A stretch of 64,000 bases of DNA from Palsa-506 sp963786975 (GCA_963786975.1 CAWBBE010000010.1:62001-126000); one strand, 5' to 3'; counted from the stretch's first letter, positions 16,766-26,589 are shown. Numbers and translations: made by a program. The notes: generated by a model from the letters alone, not told the origin.

Positions 16766-18403
16766 GTGGCTCCGGTTTCGCACACGGCATTGTCCCCGCT
16801 GTCGTTCCTCGAACGGTCGGCCCGGGTATGGCCGGACAAGACCGCGGTGATCTACGGCAGCCGGCGGCTCAGCTACCCGGAGCTAATGGCCGACGCGACG
16901 CGGGTCGCCCGCGCGCTGCAGGCGAGCGGCATCCAGCCGGGCGACCGGGTTGCCTACCTGGTACCGAACCTGCCCGAGATGCTCATCGGCCACTTCGCGG
17001 TGCCGCTGGCGGGCGGGGTGCTCGTCGCGATCAACACGCGGCTGACGGCCGAGGAAATTGCGTACATCCTGGGTCACTCGGGCGCGAAGATCCTGGTTAC
17101 CGACGCGGCGCTGCTGCCGACGGCCGCGGCTGCCGCGGACGGCATCACGGCGGTGACCGAGCTGGTGGTCGCCGAGGACGCTGAAGCCGGCCTGGCTCCG
17201 GCCGGCCCGGAGCCGGCCAGCACCGACCCGGCCGCCGGGCCGCGGCAGGTCAGCTACCCGGAGTTCCTCGCCCGCGGCTCGGCGGAGCCGCTGCCCTGGT
17301 CGGTGCCGGACGAGCTCACGCCCATCGCGGTCAATTACACGTCCGGCACGACCGGGCGGCCGCGGGGCGTGATCTACACCCACCGCGGTGCCTACCTGAA
17401 CTGCTTCGGCGAGATCATCCACTCCCGGCACGACGAGAACAGCGTGTACCTGTGGACGCTGCCGATGTTCCACTGCAACGGCTGGTGCACGCCGTGGGCG
17501 CTGACCGCCATCGGCGGCACGCACGTGTGCCTGCGCGAGGTACGCGGCGACGCGATCTGGCAGCAGCTGCGCGAGCACGATGTCACCCACCTCAACGCGG
17601 CGCCGACCGTGGTGACCAGCATCCTGAACGCGGCCGAGGCCGGCCAGCTGACCCGGCCGGTCCTGATCACCACGGCCGGCGCGCCGCCCAGCCCCACGAC
17701 CCTCTTGCACATGGAACGGATGGGCTTCCGGATCGTGCACGTATACGGGCTGACCGAGACCTACGGCCCGTACACCTACTGCCAGTTCCAGCCGGAGTGG
17801 GCTGGCCTGCCGGCCGAGGACCGCGCGGTCATGCAGTCCCGCCAGGGCGTCTGCATGATCCAGGCCGAAGGCGTGCGAGTAGTGGACGACACCATGACCG
17901 ACGTCCCGGCCGACGCCGCCACGATGGGCGAGGTCGTGATGCGCGGCAACAACGTCATGGCCGGCTACTACCTTGACCCGGAGGCCACCGCCGAGGCGTT
18001 CCGCGGCGGCTGGTTCCACAGCGGGGACCTCGGCGTCATGCACCCGGACGGGTACATCGAGCTGCGCGACCGGTCCAAGGACGTGGTCATCTCCGGCGGC
18101 GAGAACATCTCCACCATCGAGGTGGAACAGGCCCTGATGAGCCACCCGGCGGTACTCGAGGCCGCCGTCATCGGCGTGCCCGACGAGAAGTGGGGCGAGC
18201 GGCCCAAGGCCTTCGTGGTGCTCCGGGCCGGCCAGAGCGCGACCCCGGCCGAGCTGACCGCGCACGTGCGCACCAAGATCGCCAGCTTCAAGGCACCCCG
18301 CGATATCGCCATCACGGACGACCTGCCCAAGACGTCCACGGGAAAGATCCAGAAATTCGTGCTCCGCAAGCCCGGCTGGCCGGGGACGGCCGGGCAGGGC
18401 TAG
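16766..18403 (+). CDS. Acyl-CoA synthetase (AMP-forming, FadD-like)
   Basis: The protein has 545 residues from GTG with TGGAGG upstream. ANL-superfamily motifs are clear: the P-loop YTSGTTGRPRGV, the VYGLTETYGPY motif, the hinge/ATP motif GWFHSGDLG, the DRSKDVVISGGENIS core and the C-terminal catalytic lysine in PKTSTGKIQKF. It activates a fatty or other carboxylic acid to its CoA ester. That lysine motif is the usual target of protein acyltransferases, and the next gene has a GNAT domain. Chain-length preference cannot be read. Confidence 0.92.
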   Translation: MAPVSHTALSPLSFLERSARVWPDKTAVIYGSRRLSYPELMADATRVARALQASGIQPGDRVAYLVPNLPEMLIGHFAVPLAGGVLVAINTRLTAEEIAYILGHSGAKILVTDAALLPTAAAAADGITAVTELVVAEDAEAGLAPAGPEPASTDPAAGPRQVSYPEFLARGSAEPLPWSVPDELTPIAVNYTSGTTGRPRGVIYTHRGAYLNCFGEIIHSRHDENSVYLWTLPMFHCNGWCTPWALTAIGGTHVCLREVRGDAIWQQLREHDVTHLNAAPTVVTSILNAAEAGQLTRPVLITTAGAPPSPTTLLHMERMGFRIVHVYGLTETYGPYTYCQFQPEWAGLPAEDRAVMQSRQGVCMIQAEGVRVVDDTMTDVPADAATMGEVVMRGNNVMAGYYLDPEATAEAFRGGWFHSGDLGVMHPDGYIELRDRSKDVVISGGENISTIEVEQALMSHPAVLEAAVIGVPDEKWGERPKAFVVLRAGQSATPAELTAHVRTKIASFKAPRDIAITDDLPKTSTGKIQKFVLRKPGWPGTAGQG

Positions 18404-18515
18404 GAACGCGGGCCTTCGGGAGCGAGCGGCTGGTGCGCGGATCCGCAGGTAGTCACCGCTGCAGGCACTCACTGGGCCCGCGCCCCGGCATGCCGCCAGA
18501 CCCGGGCGCGGCCCG

Positions 18516-21311
18516 GTGAGCGCTCCCGCGGAGGCTACCTACGCGCTGCTCAACGACGGCAGCACGATCGAGATCCGGCCGGTCCGGGCGCAGGACGCCG
18601 AAGCGGTGCGCGCGATGCACGCCGCCATGTCGCCCGACAACGCCTACCTGCGCTTCTTCAGCCTGAGCCCGGCCGCGGCCGGCCGGGAAGCCAGGCGGGT
18701 ATGCCGCGAGCCGGATCCCGGCCACGCGGCGCTGCTCGCCTGGCAGGCTGACCGGCTGGTCGGCGTGGCCAGCTACGAGCCGGCCGGGCAGCCCGCCACC
18801 GCCGAGGTCGCCTTCGCCGTACCCGATGACATGCACGGCCGCGGCATCGCCAGCCTGCTGCTCGAGCACCTGGTCTGGCAGGCCCGGCAATCCGGCCTGC
18901 GCGCGTTCAGCGCGGAAACGCTGGCCGAGAACTCCGCGATGCTCCGGGTGTTCGCCGATGTCGGGCTGCCCGCGAAGCGGCGGATTTCCGACGGCGTGGT
19001 GGAGCTGACCTTCCCGCTGCCGGACAGCAAGGACAATTACCGGCTGGGCAACTACCTGGCCGCCACGTCCGACCGGGAAAGCCGGGCGGCGGTAGCGAGC
19101 CTCCGCCCGCTGCTGCGGCCGCGGTCGGTCGTCGTGGTAGGCGTCAGCCGGCGCCATCGCACCGTCGGGCGTGCCATCCTGCGCAACCTCGTGACGTGCG
19201 GCTTCACCGGCCCGGTGTATGCGGTAAGCCAGGCGGCCGCCGAACTGGAGGGGGTGCCCTGCGTGGCATCCGTCGACGACCTGCCCGGGCAGGTGGATCT
19301 GGCGGTGATCGCGGTGCCGCCGTCTGCCGTACTCGAGGTGGCCGAGCAGTGCGGCCGCAACGGGGTCCGGGCACTTGCCGTGATCACGGCTGCGCTGGGC
19401 CCCGCGGGCGCTGAGCTGCTGGCCATCTGCCGCCGCCACGGCATGCGGCTGCTCGGGCCGAACTGCTTCGGCGTGATCATGCCCTGGCTCCGCCTGGACG
19501 CGACCTTCGCCGCCGATGACCCGCTACCCGGCGTGGCCGGCGTCGTCGTGCAGTCCGGCGGCGTGGGGCTCGCGCTGCTCGAGCAGTTTTCCAAGCTCGG
19601 CATCGGCGTGTCCTCGTTCGCCTCGGTCGGCGACCGATACGACGTGTCCGCGAACGACATGCTGGTCTGGTGGGCGCAAGATGAGGTGACCCAGATCGCG
19701 GTCCTCTACGTCGAGTCCTTCGGCAGCCCGCGCAAGTTCGGCCTGACAGCGCGCCGGGTCGGGCAGCTGATGCCGGTGCTGACCATCGTCGGCGGCCGGT
19801 CCCCGGCCGGCCAGCGCGCGGCGGCCTCGCACAGCGCGTCGGCGGCGATACCGCTGGTCACCCAGAAGGCGCTGTTCGAGCAGGCCGGTGTCATCGCCAC
19901 CACGAGCCTCGGCGAGCTCGTGGAGACCGCGGCGCTGCTCGCCTGCCAGCCGCTGCCCGCCGGCAACCGGGTCGCGATCGTCGCCAACGCGGGGGGCGCG
20001 GGCGTGCTGGCCGCCGACGCGTGCGGTGACCACGGCCTGGAGGTCGTCAAGCTCAGCGCCGCTACCCAGCGCAGGCTGCGCCTGCTGCTGCCGGCCGGCC
20101 GCGGTCAGCGGCCCGGTGGACTCCGGCCCGGTGGTGACGGCGGACGCCTTCCGCGCCTGCCTGGAATGCGTAGCCGCGGACGACGGCGTCGACGCCGTGC
20201 TCGCGGTGGCGATTCCGTCGGCGATCTCCGACCTGAGCGCCGCGGTGGCCGAGGCGGTCGTCAGCAAGCCGCTCGCGGTCGCCTTCCCCGACCGGGTCGA
20301 GTTCGTAAACCGGCTCAAGCGGAGGCCGGTGGCGCAGCCGGCCCGCCCGCGCGCACCGGGGCGGCCGGGGGTGCCGCCGCCGCCGTCGCCGCCGCGGCTG
20401 AGACGGCCGCCGCGGCGGCCGCCGAGCGGCCGGCCGCGATCATCGACGAGGCGGCGGCCGCCGTCACCGGAGTGCCCGCCTACGCCGACCCGGAGAGCGC
20501 GGCCCGCGCGCTCGCCCACGCGGTCCGGTACCAGGCCTGGCTGGGACGGCACCACGGCACGGTCCCCGAGCTGAGCGGGCTGCGCACGGCCGACGCGCGA
20601 GCCCTGGTCACCGGCTTCCTGGCCGAGGTGCCAGCCGGGGGGTGGCTGCCGGGAGCCAAGGCCGCCGAGCTGCTCTCCTGCTACGGGGTCCCGCTGGTCG
20701 TCACGATCCCGGCGGCAACCGAGCAGGAAGCGGTCCAGGCCGCCGCACGGCTCGGCGGCCGCGCCGTGCTCAAGCCGGAGGCTGAGGGACTGGTGCACCG
20801 GGCGGACGCCGGGGGCGTGCAGCTCGACCTGCGTACGCCGGAGGAAGTCGCCGAGAGCTACCGCGCGCTGGCCGCCGACTTCGGCCCGCGCCTGCGGCGG
20901 GTACTCGTGCAGCCGCTGGTCGGCGGCGTCGAGGTGCTGATCGGCGTCGTGCAGGAACCCGTGTTCGGGCCGCTGGTCGTGTTCGGGCTCGGCGGGGCAG
21001 CCACCGATGTGCACGGCGACCGGGTCGCCCGGCTGACGCCGATGACCGACACCGACGCCGAGGAGATGATCCGGACCGTGCGCGGCGCGCAGCTGCTGCT
21101 CGGCCGCCAGGGCGGGGGGCTACCGGTGGACACCGCCGCGCTGGCCGGGGCGCTGATCCGGGTCTCCCGGCTCGCCGATGACCTTCCTGAGGTCAGCGAG
21201 CTGGACCTCAACCCCGTTGTGGCCAGCGCGGACGGCATCCACTGCGTCGACGTGCGGGTGCGGATCAGCCCGGCCGAGCCCACGGATCCGTTCCTGCGCC
21301 AGCTGCGCTGA
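18516..21311 (+). CDS. GNAT acetyltransferase fused to NDP-forming acyl-CoA synthetase (Pat-like), two compensating frame changes
   Basis: The GTG-started reading spans 931 codons. Residues 1-165 form a GNAT domain (IEIRPVRAQDAEAVR, GIASLLLEHLVWQAR). Next come a CoA-binding Rossmann domain (RSVVVVGVSRRHRTVGRAI), a succinyl-CoA-ligase-like domain with VVQSGGVGLALLEQF and SHSAS, and an ATP-grasp domain (VLKPEAEGLVHRADAGGVQ, VLIGVVQEPVFGPLVVFG). Between about 20098 and 20320 the conserved protein (VDSGPVVTADAFRACLECV, VEFVNRLK) is in another frame, entered by one extra base and left by one missing base. Such fusions acylate the active lysine of acyl-CoA synthetases in other bacteria. The Ala-rich linker after the second shift is repetitive. 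Confidence 0.85.
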   Translation: MSAPAEATYALLNDGSTIEIRPVRAQDAEAVRAMHAAMSPDNAYLRFFSLSPAAAGREARRVCREPDPGHAALLAWQADRLVGVASYEPAGQPATAEVAFAVPDDMHGRGIASLLLEHLVWQARQSGLRAFSAETLAENSAMLRVFADVGLPAKRRISDGVVELTFPLPDSKDNYRLGNYLAATSDRESRAAVASLRPLLRPRSVVVVGVSRRHRTVGRAILRNLVTCGFTGPVYAVSQAAAELEGVPCVASVDDLPGQVDLAVIAVPPSAVLEVAEQCGRNGVRALAVITAALGPAGAELLAICRRHGMRLLGPNCFGVIMPWLRLDATFAADDPLPGVAGVVVQSGGVGLALLEQFSKLGIGVSSFASVGDRYDVSANDMLVWWAQDEVTQIAVLYVESFGSPRKFGLTARRVGQLMPVLTIVGGRSPAGQRAAASHSASAAIPLVTQKALFEQAGVIATTSLGELVETAALLACQPLPAGNRVAIVANAGGAGVLAADACGDHGLEVVKLSAATQRRLRLLLPAGRGQRPGGLRPGGDGGRLPRLPGMRSRGRRRRRRARGGDSVGDLRPERRGGRGGRQQAARGRLPRPGRVRKPAQAEAGGAAGPPARTGAAGGAAAAVAAAAETAAAAAAERPAAIIDEAAAAVTGVPAYADPESAARALAHAVRYQAWLGRHHGTVPELSGLRTADARALVTGFLAEVPAGGWLPGAKAAELLSCYGVPLVVTIPAATEQEAVQAAARLGGRAVLKPEAEGLVHRADAGGVQLDLRTPEEVAESYRALAADFGPRLRRVLVQPLVGGVEVLIGVVQEPVFGPLVVFGLGGAATDVHGDRVARLTPMTDTDAEEMIRTVRGAQLLLGRQGGGLPVDTAALAGALIRVSRLADDLPEVSELDLNPVVASADGIHCVDVRVRISPAEPTDPFLRQLR

Positions 21312-21329
21312 GGAAACCGGAGGTGCGGC

Positions 21330-22808
21330 GTGCCGGACTGGGACATCGTGCTGCGCGGCGGGCGCGTGATCGATCCCGAATCCGGCCTGGACGCCGTGCG
21401 GGATGTCGCGGTGACCGCGGGCCGGGTCGCGGAGATCGGGACCGGGCTGGGACCCGCGCGGGCCGAGTCCGACGTGGCCGGCCTGGTGGTCACCGCCGGG
21501 TTCGTCGACCTGCATAGTCACGTGAACGGCATCGCCGGGCTGCGGCTGCAGGCCCTGGACGGCGTCACCACCGCGCTTGAGCTGGAAGCGGGCGTCACCC
21601 CGGTGCAGGCCGCCTACCGGAGGGCCGCGGCCGAGGGCCGGCCGGTCAACTACGGCTTCGCCACGTCCTGGGCGCTGGCCCGGATGGAGGCGGTGGCCGG
21701 GATACCGCCCGACGGCAGGCTGGCCACGTTCCTGGCCAACATCGCGAGCCCCGGCTGGCAGCGCCCGGCCGGGCCGGCCGAGATCACCGCGATGCTGGCC
21801 CGGCTGTCGGCCGACCTGGCCGCCGGAGCGCTGGGCATCGGCGTGCTGATCGGGTACGCGCCGGCCACCAGCCCGGCCGAGTACCTGCAGGTCGCCGGGC
21901 TTGCCGCGGAAGCCGGGGTGGCCGCGTTCACGCACGCCCGGGACATGATCGAGATGGTCCCCGAGGCCGTCATCGACGGTGCCGAGGAGATCGTCCGCGC
22001 GGCGGGCGAGACCGGCGCGCAGATGCATTACTGTCACGTCAACAGCACCTCGCAGCGGCACATCGACAGGGTCCTCGGGGTGGTGGGCCGGGCGCAGGCG
22101 GCCGGGGCCAGGGTGACCACCGAGGCCTACCCTTACGGGTCCGGCATGACCGGCATCGGGGCCGCGTTCCTGGCGCCGGAGCGGCTCGGCGAGCGCGGCC
22201 TTTCGCCGTCGTCGCTCCGCTACGCGCCGACCGGCGAGCGGATCGCCAGCGAGGCGCGGCTGCGCGAGCTGAGACGGGCCGACCCCGGCGGGCTGGCTAT
22301 CATCGAGCTGCTCGACGAGGACGACCCGGCCGACCGGCGGCTGCTGATGCGCTCGCTGACCTTCCCTGGCGCCATCGTGGCCAGCGACGCCATGCCGCTG
22401 ACCTGGACCGGGCCGGAGCCGGACCCGCTCGCCTGGCCGCTGCCCGGTACCGCGGTCACGCATCCGCGCACCGCCGGGACGTTCTGCCGGGCGCTTCGCC
22501 TGCTCACCCGCGACGGCGGTCAGCTCAGCCTGGCCGAGGCGCTGGCCAGCTGCAGCCTGCGGCCGGCCCGGCTGCTGCAGGACCGCGTGCCGGCCATGCG
22601 CCGCAAGGGCCGGCTGCAGGCCGCCGGCGACGCCGACATCGTCGTCCTCGACCCGGCCCGCGTCAGCGACCAGGCCAGCTATGCCAGCAGCACCCGCCCG
22701 TCGACCGGCATCCGGCACGTCCTGGTCAACGGCGCCTTCGTGGTGCAGGACGGGAACATCGTGGCCGGCGCGCTGCCCGGCCGCGCGGTCCGCGCCAGTC
22801 CCCGCTGA
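21330..22808 (+). CDS. Amidohydrolase, N-acyl-D-amino-acid deacylase-like
   Basis: The protein has 492 residues from GTG, with GGAGG six bases upstream and only 18 bp after the previous gene. It starts IVLRGGRVIDPESGLDAVRD, has the metal pair in GFVDLHSHVNG, histidines in AAFTHARDM and HYCHVNSTS, and an aspartate in IVASDAMPL. This is the urease-like TIM-barrel amidohydrolase fold, with D-aminoacylase-type features. It could remove acyl groups from D-amino acids or open cyclic amides. Likely co-transcribed with the GNAT fusion. Confidence 0.85.
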   Translation: MPDWDIVLRGGRVIDPESGLDAVRDVAVTAGRVAEIGTGLGPARAESDVAGLVVTAGFVDLHSHVNGIAGLRLQALDGVTTALELEAGVTPVQAAYRRAAAEGRPVNYGFATSWALARMEAVAGIPPDGRLATFLANIASPGWQRPAGPAEITAMLARLSADLAAGALGIGVLIGYAPATSPAEYLQVAGLAAEAGVAAFTHARDMIEMVPEAVIDGAEEIVRAAGETGAQMHYCHVNSTSQRHIDRVLGVVGRAQAAGARVTTEAYPYGSGMTGIGAAFLAPERLGERGLSPSSLRYAPTGERIASEARLRELRRADPGGLAIIELLDEDDPADRRLLMRSLTFPGAIVASDAMPLTWTGPEPDPLAWPLPGTAVTHPRTAGTFCRALRLLTRDGGQLSLAEALASCSLRPARLLQDRVPAMRRKGRLQAAGDADIVVLDPARVSDQASYASSTRPSTGIRHVLVNGAFVVQDGNIVAGALPGRAVRASPR

Positions 22809-22927
22809 GCCGGGCCGCCCGGCGGCATGGCCGCCAGCACAGCCGGCCCTGGCCCGGCGCCCGGCGGCATGGCTGCCGGAAGGCTGACCGGGCAGCGCCG
22901 GCCCGTTACGAATGGGTCTTGATCTTG

Positions 22928-24586
22928 CTATTGGGCTTGCCGTCGGCTGGCCCCGGGGCCGGCTGCCAGCCGCGCGTCGGCGATGCGGCCGGCCTGCCGC
23001 TGGGTGGCGGCGTGGCCGAGCACCGCGGTCAGGAAGAGCTCCCTGCTGAGCTCGTACACGGTCGCCGCGGTACGGGCGATCACCGTCGCGGTGCGCGGGA
23101 CCGCGCGCAGCAAGGCGATTTCCCCGACCCCCTCGCCGCGTCCGCACCGGCGCAGGAAATGCCCGTCGGCCACCGCGTCAAGCTCGCCCGCGGCGATGGC
23201 ATAGTAGGCATCTCCCCGGTCGCCCTGCCGGATCAGGACGGTGCCGGCCGGCACGTCGAGCGGCGTGATGGCCGCGGCCAGGCCCTCGATCGCGGGAGCG
23301 GGCAGCTCGGCGAACATCGGCAGCGAACGCAGCAGCGCGATCTCCACCACCGGGATCGCGGCCTCGGCGTCCAGGCCGAGCAGCCCGCGGCCGCCGGCCA
23401 TCGCGGCCAGCGGCAGCACGGCCGCGACCCCGAGCAGCGCGAGCCGGCTGCCGCCCAGATCAACGAGCACCGGCACGAGCAGCGCGCCCAGCGCGAGCCC
23501 GGCCATCGTGAGCCCTTCCAGCACGCCGAACACCCGGCCGGTCAGCTGCGGCGGAACCGAGCGCTGCAGCAGGGTGCGGGTCGCGACGTCCAGCAGCGCG
23601 CGGCTGGCCCCGGCCACCGTCAGCAGCGCCACCGTAGCGGCCAGGCCGAGACCGAACGCGAGCGCCGCCAGCGTGCCGCTCAGCAGGACCGCCGCGGCCA
23701 GGATCGGCACGCCGAGGCGCCGTCCGATGAGCATCGCGCTCACCGTGGCGGCCAGCACCGCGCCCGCGCCGAAGGCGGAGCCGAGGTAGCCGGCCCACGC
23801 CCGCGAGCGGCCGAGCACCACCACGGCCAGGATGACGAACAGCAGGTCCAGCGCGCCGACCACGGCAGCCTCCGCGGTCAGCAGGGCCAGCATCAGCCGC
23901 AGCCGCGGCCGGCGGACAGACAGCCGCAGGCCCTCGCCGAGCCCGGTCAGCAGCGCCGGGGCACGTTCCGGCGCCGGCCCGGGCGCCGCCACCCGGAGCC
24001 TGGCGACCAGCAGCACGGCGACCACGCCGAGGCCGGCGCACACCGCGAACACGCATCCCACGCCGCCGAGCGTGATCAGCGCGCCGGTCAGCAAGCCGGC
24101 CGCGGTGATCCCGGCGGCCTCCACCCAGCCCACCACCACGTTGGCCGCCGTCAGCTGATCAGGGGTAACGGACACCGACGGGATGAGCGTCGCCTGCGCC
24201 GGGCGGGTCGTGGTCACCGCCGTGGCCGCGACCACGGCGGCCGCGTACGCGGGCGCCGGCGCGCCCGCGATGACCGCCACCGCGGTCGCGGCCATCGCCG
24301 CCGCCTGCACCAGGTACCCCCCGGCCAGCAGGACCACCGGTGAACGCCGGTCCGCCACGGCCGCCGCCACCGGTGCCGCGGCCGCGGCCGGGATCAGCTG
24401 CGCTACCGCCACCAGCGCCGCGACCGCGGCGCCGCCGCGGCTGTAGGCGAAGACCAGCATGGCCACCCACACCGCGTCCTCGGTGATGATGAACAGCGCG
24501 TACGCCGCCACCACGCGCACCAGCGCCCGGTTGGCCGCCAGCGAGCGGACCGCGCCCAGGCGGCGGGCGCCGCAGTCGCGTCTCAC
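22928..24586 (-). CDS. MFS-type transporter fused to a cyclic-nucleotide-binding domain
   Basis: The protein has 552 residues from GTG with GGGAGGGAA upstream. Residues 20-400 contain about twelve hydrophobic helices with the MFS loop pattern AVADRRSPVVLL. Residues 410-525 are a cNMP-binding domain: MFAELPAPAIEGLAA, GTVLIRQGDRGDAYYAI, and the phosphate-binding cassette GEIALLRAVPRTATV with the conserved arginine. This suggests a transporter gated by, or only structurally carrying, a cAMP-like sensor. The transported substrate is unknown. It faces the next gene divergently across 238 bp. Confidence 0.87.
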   Translation of the reverse strand: MRRDCGARRLGAVRSLAANRALVRVVAAYALFIITEDAVWVAMLVFAYSRGGAAVAALVAVAQLIPAAAAAPVAAAVADRRSPVVLLAGGYLVQAAAMAATAVAVIAGAPAPAYAAAVVAATAVTTTRPAQATLIPSVSVTPDQLTAANVVVGWVEAAGITAAGLLTGALITLGGVGCVFAVCAGLGVVAVLLVARLRVAAPGPAPERAPALLTGLGEGLRLSVRRPRLRLMLALLTAEAAVVGALDLLFVILAVVVLGRSRAWAGYLGSAFGAGAVLAATVSAMLIGRRLGVPILAAAVLLSGTLAALAFGLGLAATVALLTVAGASRALLDVATRTLLQRSVPPQLTGRVFGVLEGLTMAGLALGALLVPVLVDLGGSRLALLGVAAVLPLAAMAGGRGLLGLDAEAAIPVVEIALLRSLPMFAELPAPAIEGLAAAITPLDVPAGTVLIRQGDRGDAYYAIAAGELDAVADGHFLRRCGRGEGVGEIALLRAVPRTATVIARTAATVYELSRELFLTAVLGHAATQRQAGRIADARLAAGPGASRRQAQ

Positions 24587-24824
24587 TAGTTCCCTCCCCG
24601 GGGCTGGCCGCCGGGACAGGCCGGCCCTGCCAGCCTGCCCGGGGCCGCCCCGGCAGGCCAGGTTGGTGCCTGCCCGGCGCCGGGTGTGCTAGCACCACTG
24701 GGGCGCTGGGCGGCCGGCTGGTCAGCGCCCGGCGGGCAGCCGGGACCGCCCTGCGCCGGTCCCCGCGCGGCCGGCCGGCCGCGCGGAGTACCGGCCGTGC
24801 TGGCCGGCTCTGCGAGGATGAGCT

Positions 24825-25700
24825 ATGCGCGGCATTACCTGGCCTGCCGGGCCGCCCTGGCCGGCCGTGCTGCTGGCTGCCGTGCTGGCGGCCGGATGCT
24901 CGGCCGGCCGGGCTGGTCCCGGGCCGACCGCGGACACCTGCTATGCGTTCGGCGTGCGGGCCCTGCAGCGGCACACCACGGTGACCACGGCGCCGCGGGC
25001 CTGCGCCGGGCTCAGCCGCGCACAGACAGACCTGGCCGTCGCCAGGGCGATTCGCGACGTGGTCGGGGCACGGCACCGGGCGGTCGCCCGGCGGCTGGCC
25101 TACCAGGAAGGTGACTACCTCGCGCGGCTCATCGCGGCGGCCCCGCCGCCCGGGCCGGCCCGGGCGCCCGGCAGGCCGCGGCTCCGGCCGGGCAGCAGGC
25201 CGGGCTGCCGCTCAGCCTGGCCGCGCTAGCCGCCTGGATCGTCACCGCAGTGGCCGGCGCTTACCTGCTGGCAGGCTGGCTCGCGGGCGGCCTGCGCCGC
25301 CGGACCCGGGCCGCTGGCCTGCCGCCGGGGATCATCGTCAGCCATTTCGGGCTGGCCGCCGCCGGGCTGGCCCTCTGGATCGCGTTCGTGGCCGTCGGCC
25401 TGCCGTTGCTGGCCTGGGCCGCTGTCGGCCTGATCCTGCTGGTTGCCGGGCTCGGCGTGGCCGCGCTGGTTGCCGCCCTGCCGGAGCCCGCCGCGCCGGA
25501 GCCCGCCACGCCGGAGCCCGCCGCGCTGGAGCCCGCGGCGATCGGCGGCCCGGCCCGGCCAGGCCCGGCTGCCCCCGGCGCCGATGGCCGGGACACCGCG
25601 GGCGCGGGCGCGGATGCCGGTGACCGTGATCGCCGTCCATGGCGCGCTCGCGACGGCAACAATCCTGCTCGTGCTGCTCGCCGCGATCGGCGCCGGCTGA
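24825..25700 (+). CDS. Uncharacterised membrane protein with lipoprotein-like N-terminus, frame changes
   Basis: From ATG at 24825 the first segment has a lipobox-like LAAVLAAGCSAG and a Cys-containing extracellular part (DTCYAFGVRALQRHT, RACAGLSRAQTDLAV). After about 25170-25185 the coding signal moves one frame over: AAWIVTAVAGAYLLAGWLA and VSHFGLAAAGLALW are membrane helices, then Pro/Glu/Ala repeats. A last helix, VTVIAVHGALATATILL, returns to the first frame near 25560-25620 and stops at 25700. The net length is in frame. I do not recognise the family. Treating the three pieces as one gene is an inference from continuous coding signal. Confidence 0.5.
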
Positions 25701-25862
25701 CCGGCAGCGGGCGCGGGGGAGTGCGTGCACGACTAGCGAAGGATCTGCCATTGTGGCCTGTGCGGTGCCCGGCGATGCCGGCGGCGCGTCCCCGGCCGCA
25801 ACCTGGGACACTAGGCGGAACGCTGTGGCGCCAGCAAGCCTGGCGAAGAAGGGACTCGGGCG

Positions 25863-26144
25863 ATGGCTGATCCGGACGGCGCGGTGGCGGTGCGGGGCGC
25901 CGCCGAAGTGGTGGCACCCGACGATCCCGACGAGCTCGTCGCACGGATCGAGCGCACCCGCGAGAACCTGGCGCGCACCATCGACTCGCTCGCGGACCGG
26001 GTCAGCCCGGCGAACAACCTCCGCAGGCTGCGCGAGCGGATGGAGGAGCAGGCCGCCCGGCCGGAGGTACGGCTGGCCGCCGCGGCGGTCGGGCTCGCGG
26101 TACTCAGCCTGACCGTCTACCGGCTGTTCGGCCGCCGGAAATAG
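25863..26144 (+). CDS. DUF3618 family small membrane protein
   Basis: The protein has 93 residues. DDPDELVARIERTRENLARTIDSLADRVSP is the DUF3618 signature, followed by an acidic/basic helix and a single C-terminal membrane segment (LAAAAVGLAVLSLTVYRLF) ending in RRK. Members are common near actinobacterial phage-holin-superfamily genes and have no known activity. Start supported by GAAGGGA. Confidence 0.85.
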   Translation: MADPDGAVAVRGAAEVVAPDDPDELVARIERTRENLARTIDSLADRVSPANNLRRLRERMEEQAARPEVRLAAAAVGLAVLSLTVYRLFGRRK

Positions 26145-26196
26145 CTGGCCGCCCGGCCGCCGGCGGGCCGCCGGCCAGCCGCGGCCGCGGCCGGCC

Positions 26197-26589
26197 TCAT
26201 CCGGTGTCTTCCGTCAGCTCCGCGTAGTCGCCGGGGGAGAGCAGGCCAGCCGGAAGCTGGCCGTCAGCCGCGGCCAGCCGGACCCTGAACAGCCAGCCCG
26301 CTCCGTACGGGTCGGCGTTGACCAGTCCCGGGTCGTCGTCGATTTCCTCGTTCACCTCGGTCACCTCCCCGTCCACCGGCGAGTAGATATCGCTGACCGA
26401 CTTGGTGGACTCGACCTCGCCGCACGGCTCGCCGGCCGTCACCGCGGCGCCCGGCGACGGCAGCGAGACGTACACGACATCGCCGAGCGAGCGCTGCGCG
26501 AAATCGGTAATGCCGATCGATGCGGTGCTGCCGTCGATCGCCACCCACTCGTGCTCAGGGGTGTAATGCAATCCTGGTGGAACGGTCAT
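26197..26589 (-). CDS. gcvH: Glycine cleavage system H protein
   Basis: The protein has 130 residues. The lipoyl domain reads HYTPEHEWVAIDGSTASIG, ITDFAQRSLGDVVYVSLP and GEVESTKSVSDIYSPVDGEV, with lipoyl-lysine Lys63. It shuttles the aminomethyl group from the P protein to the T protein. gcvT lies 38 bp upstream on the same strand, so the two form an operon. The P-protein gene is not in the window. Confidence 0.95.
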   Translation of the reverse strand: MTVPPGLHYTPEHEWVAIDGSTASIGITDFAQRSLGDVVYVSLPSPGAAVTAGEPCGEVESTKSVSDIYSPVDGEVTEVNEEIDDDPGLVNADPYGAGWLFRVRLAAADGQLPAGLLSPGDYAELTEDTG

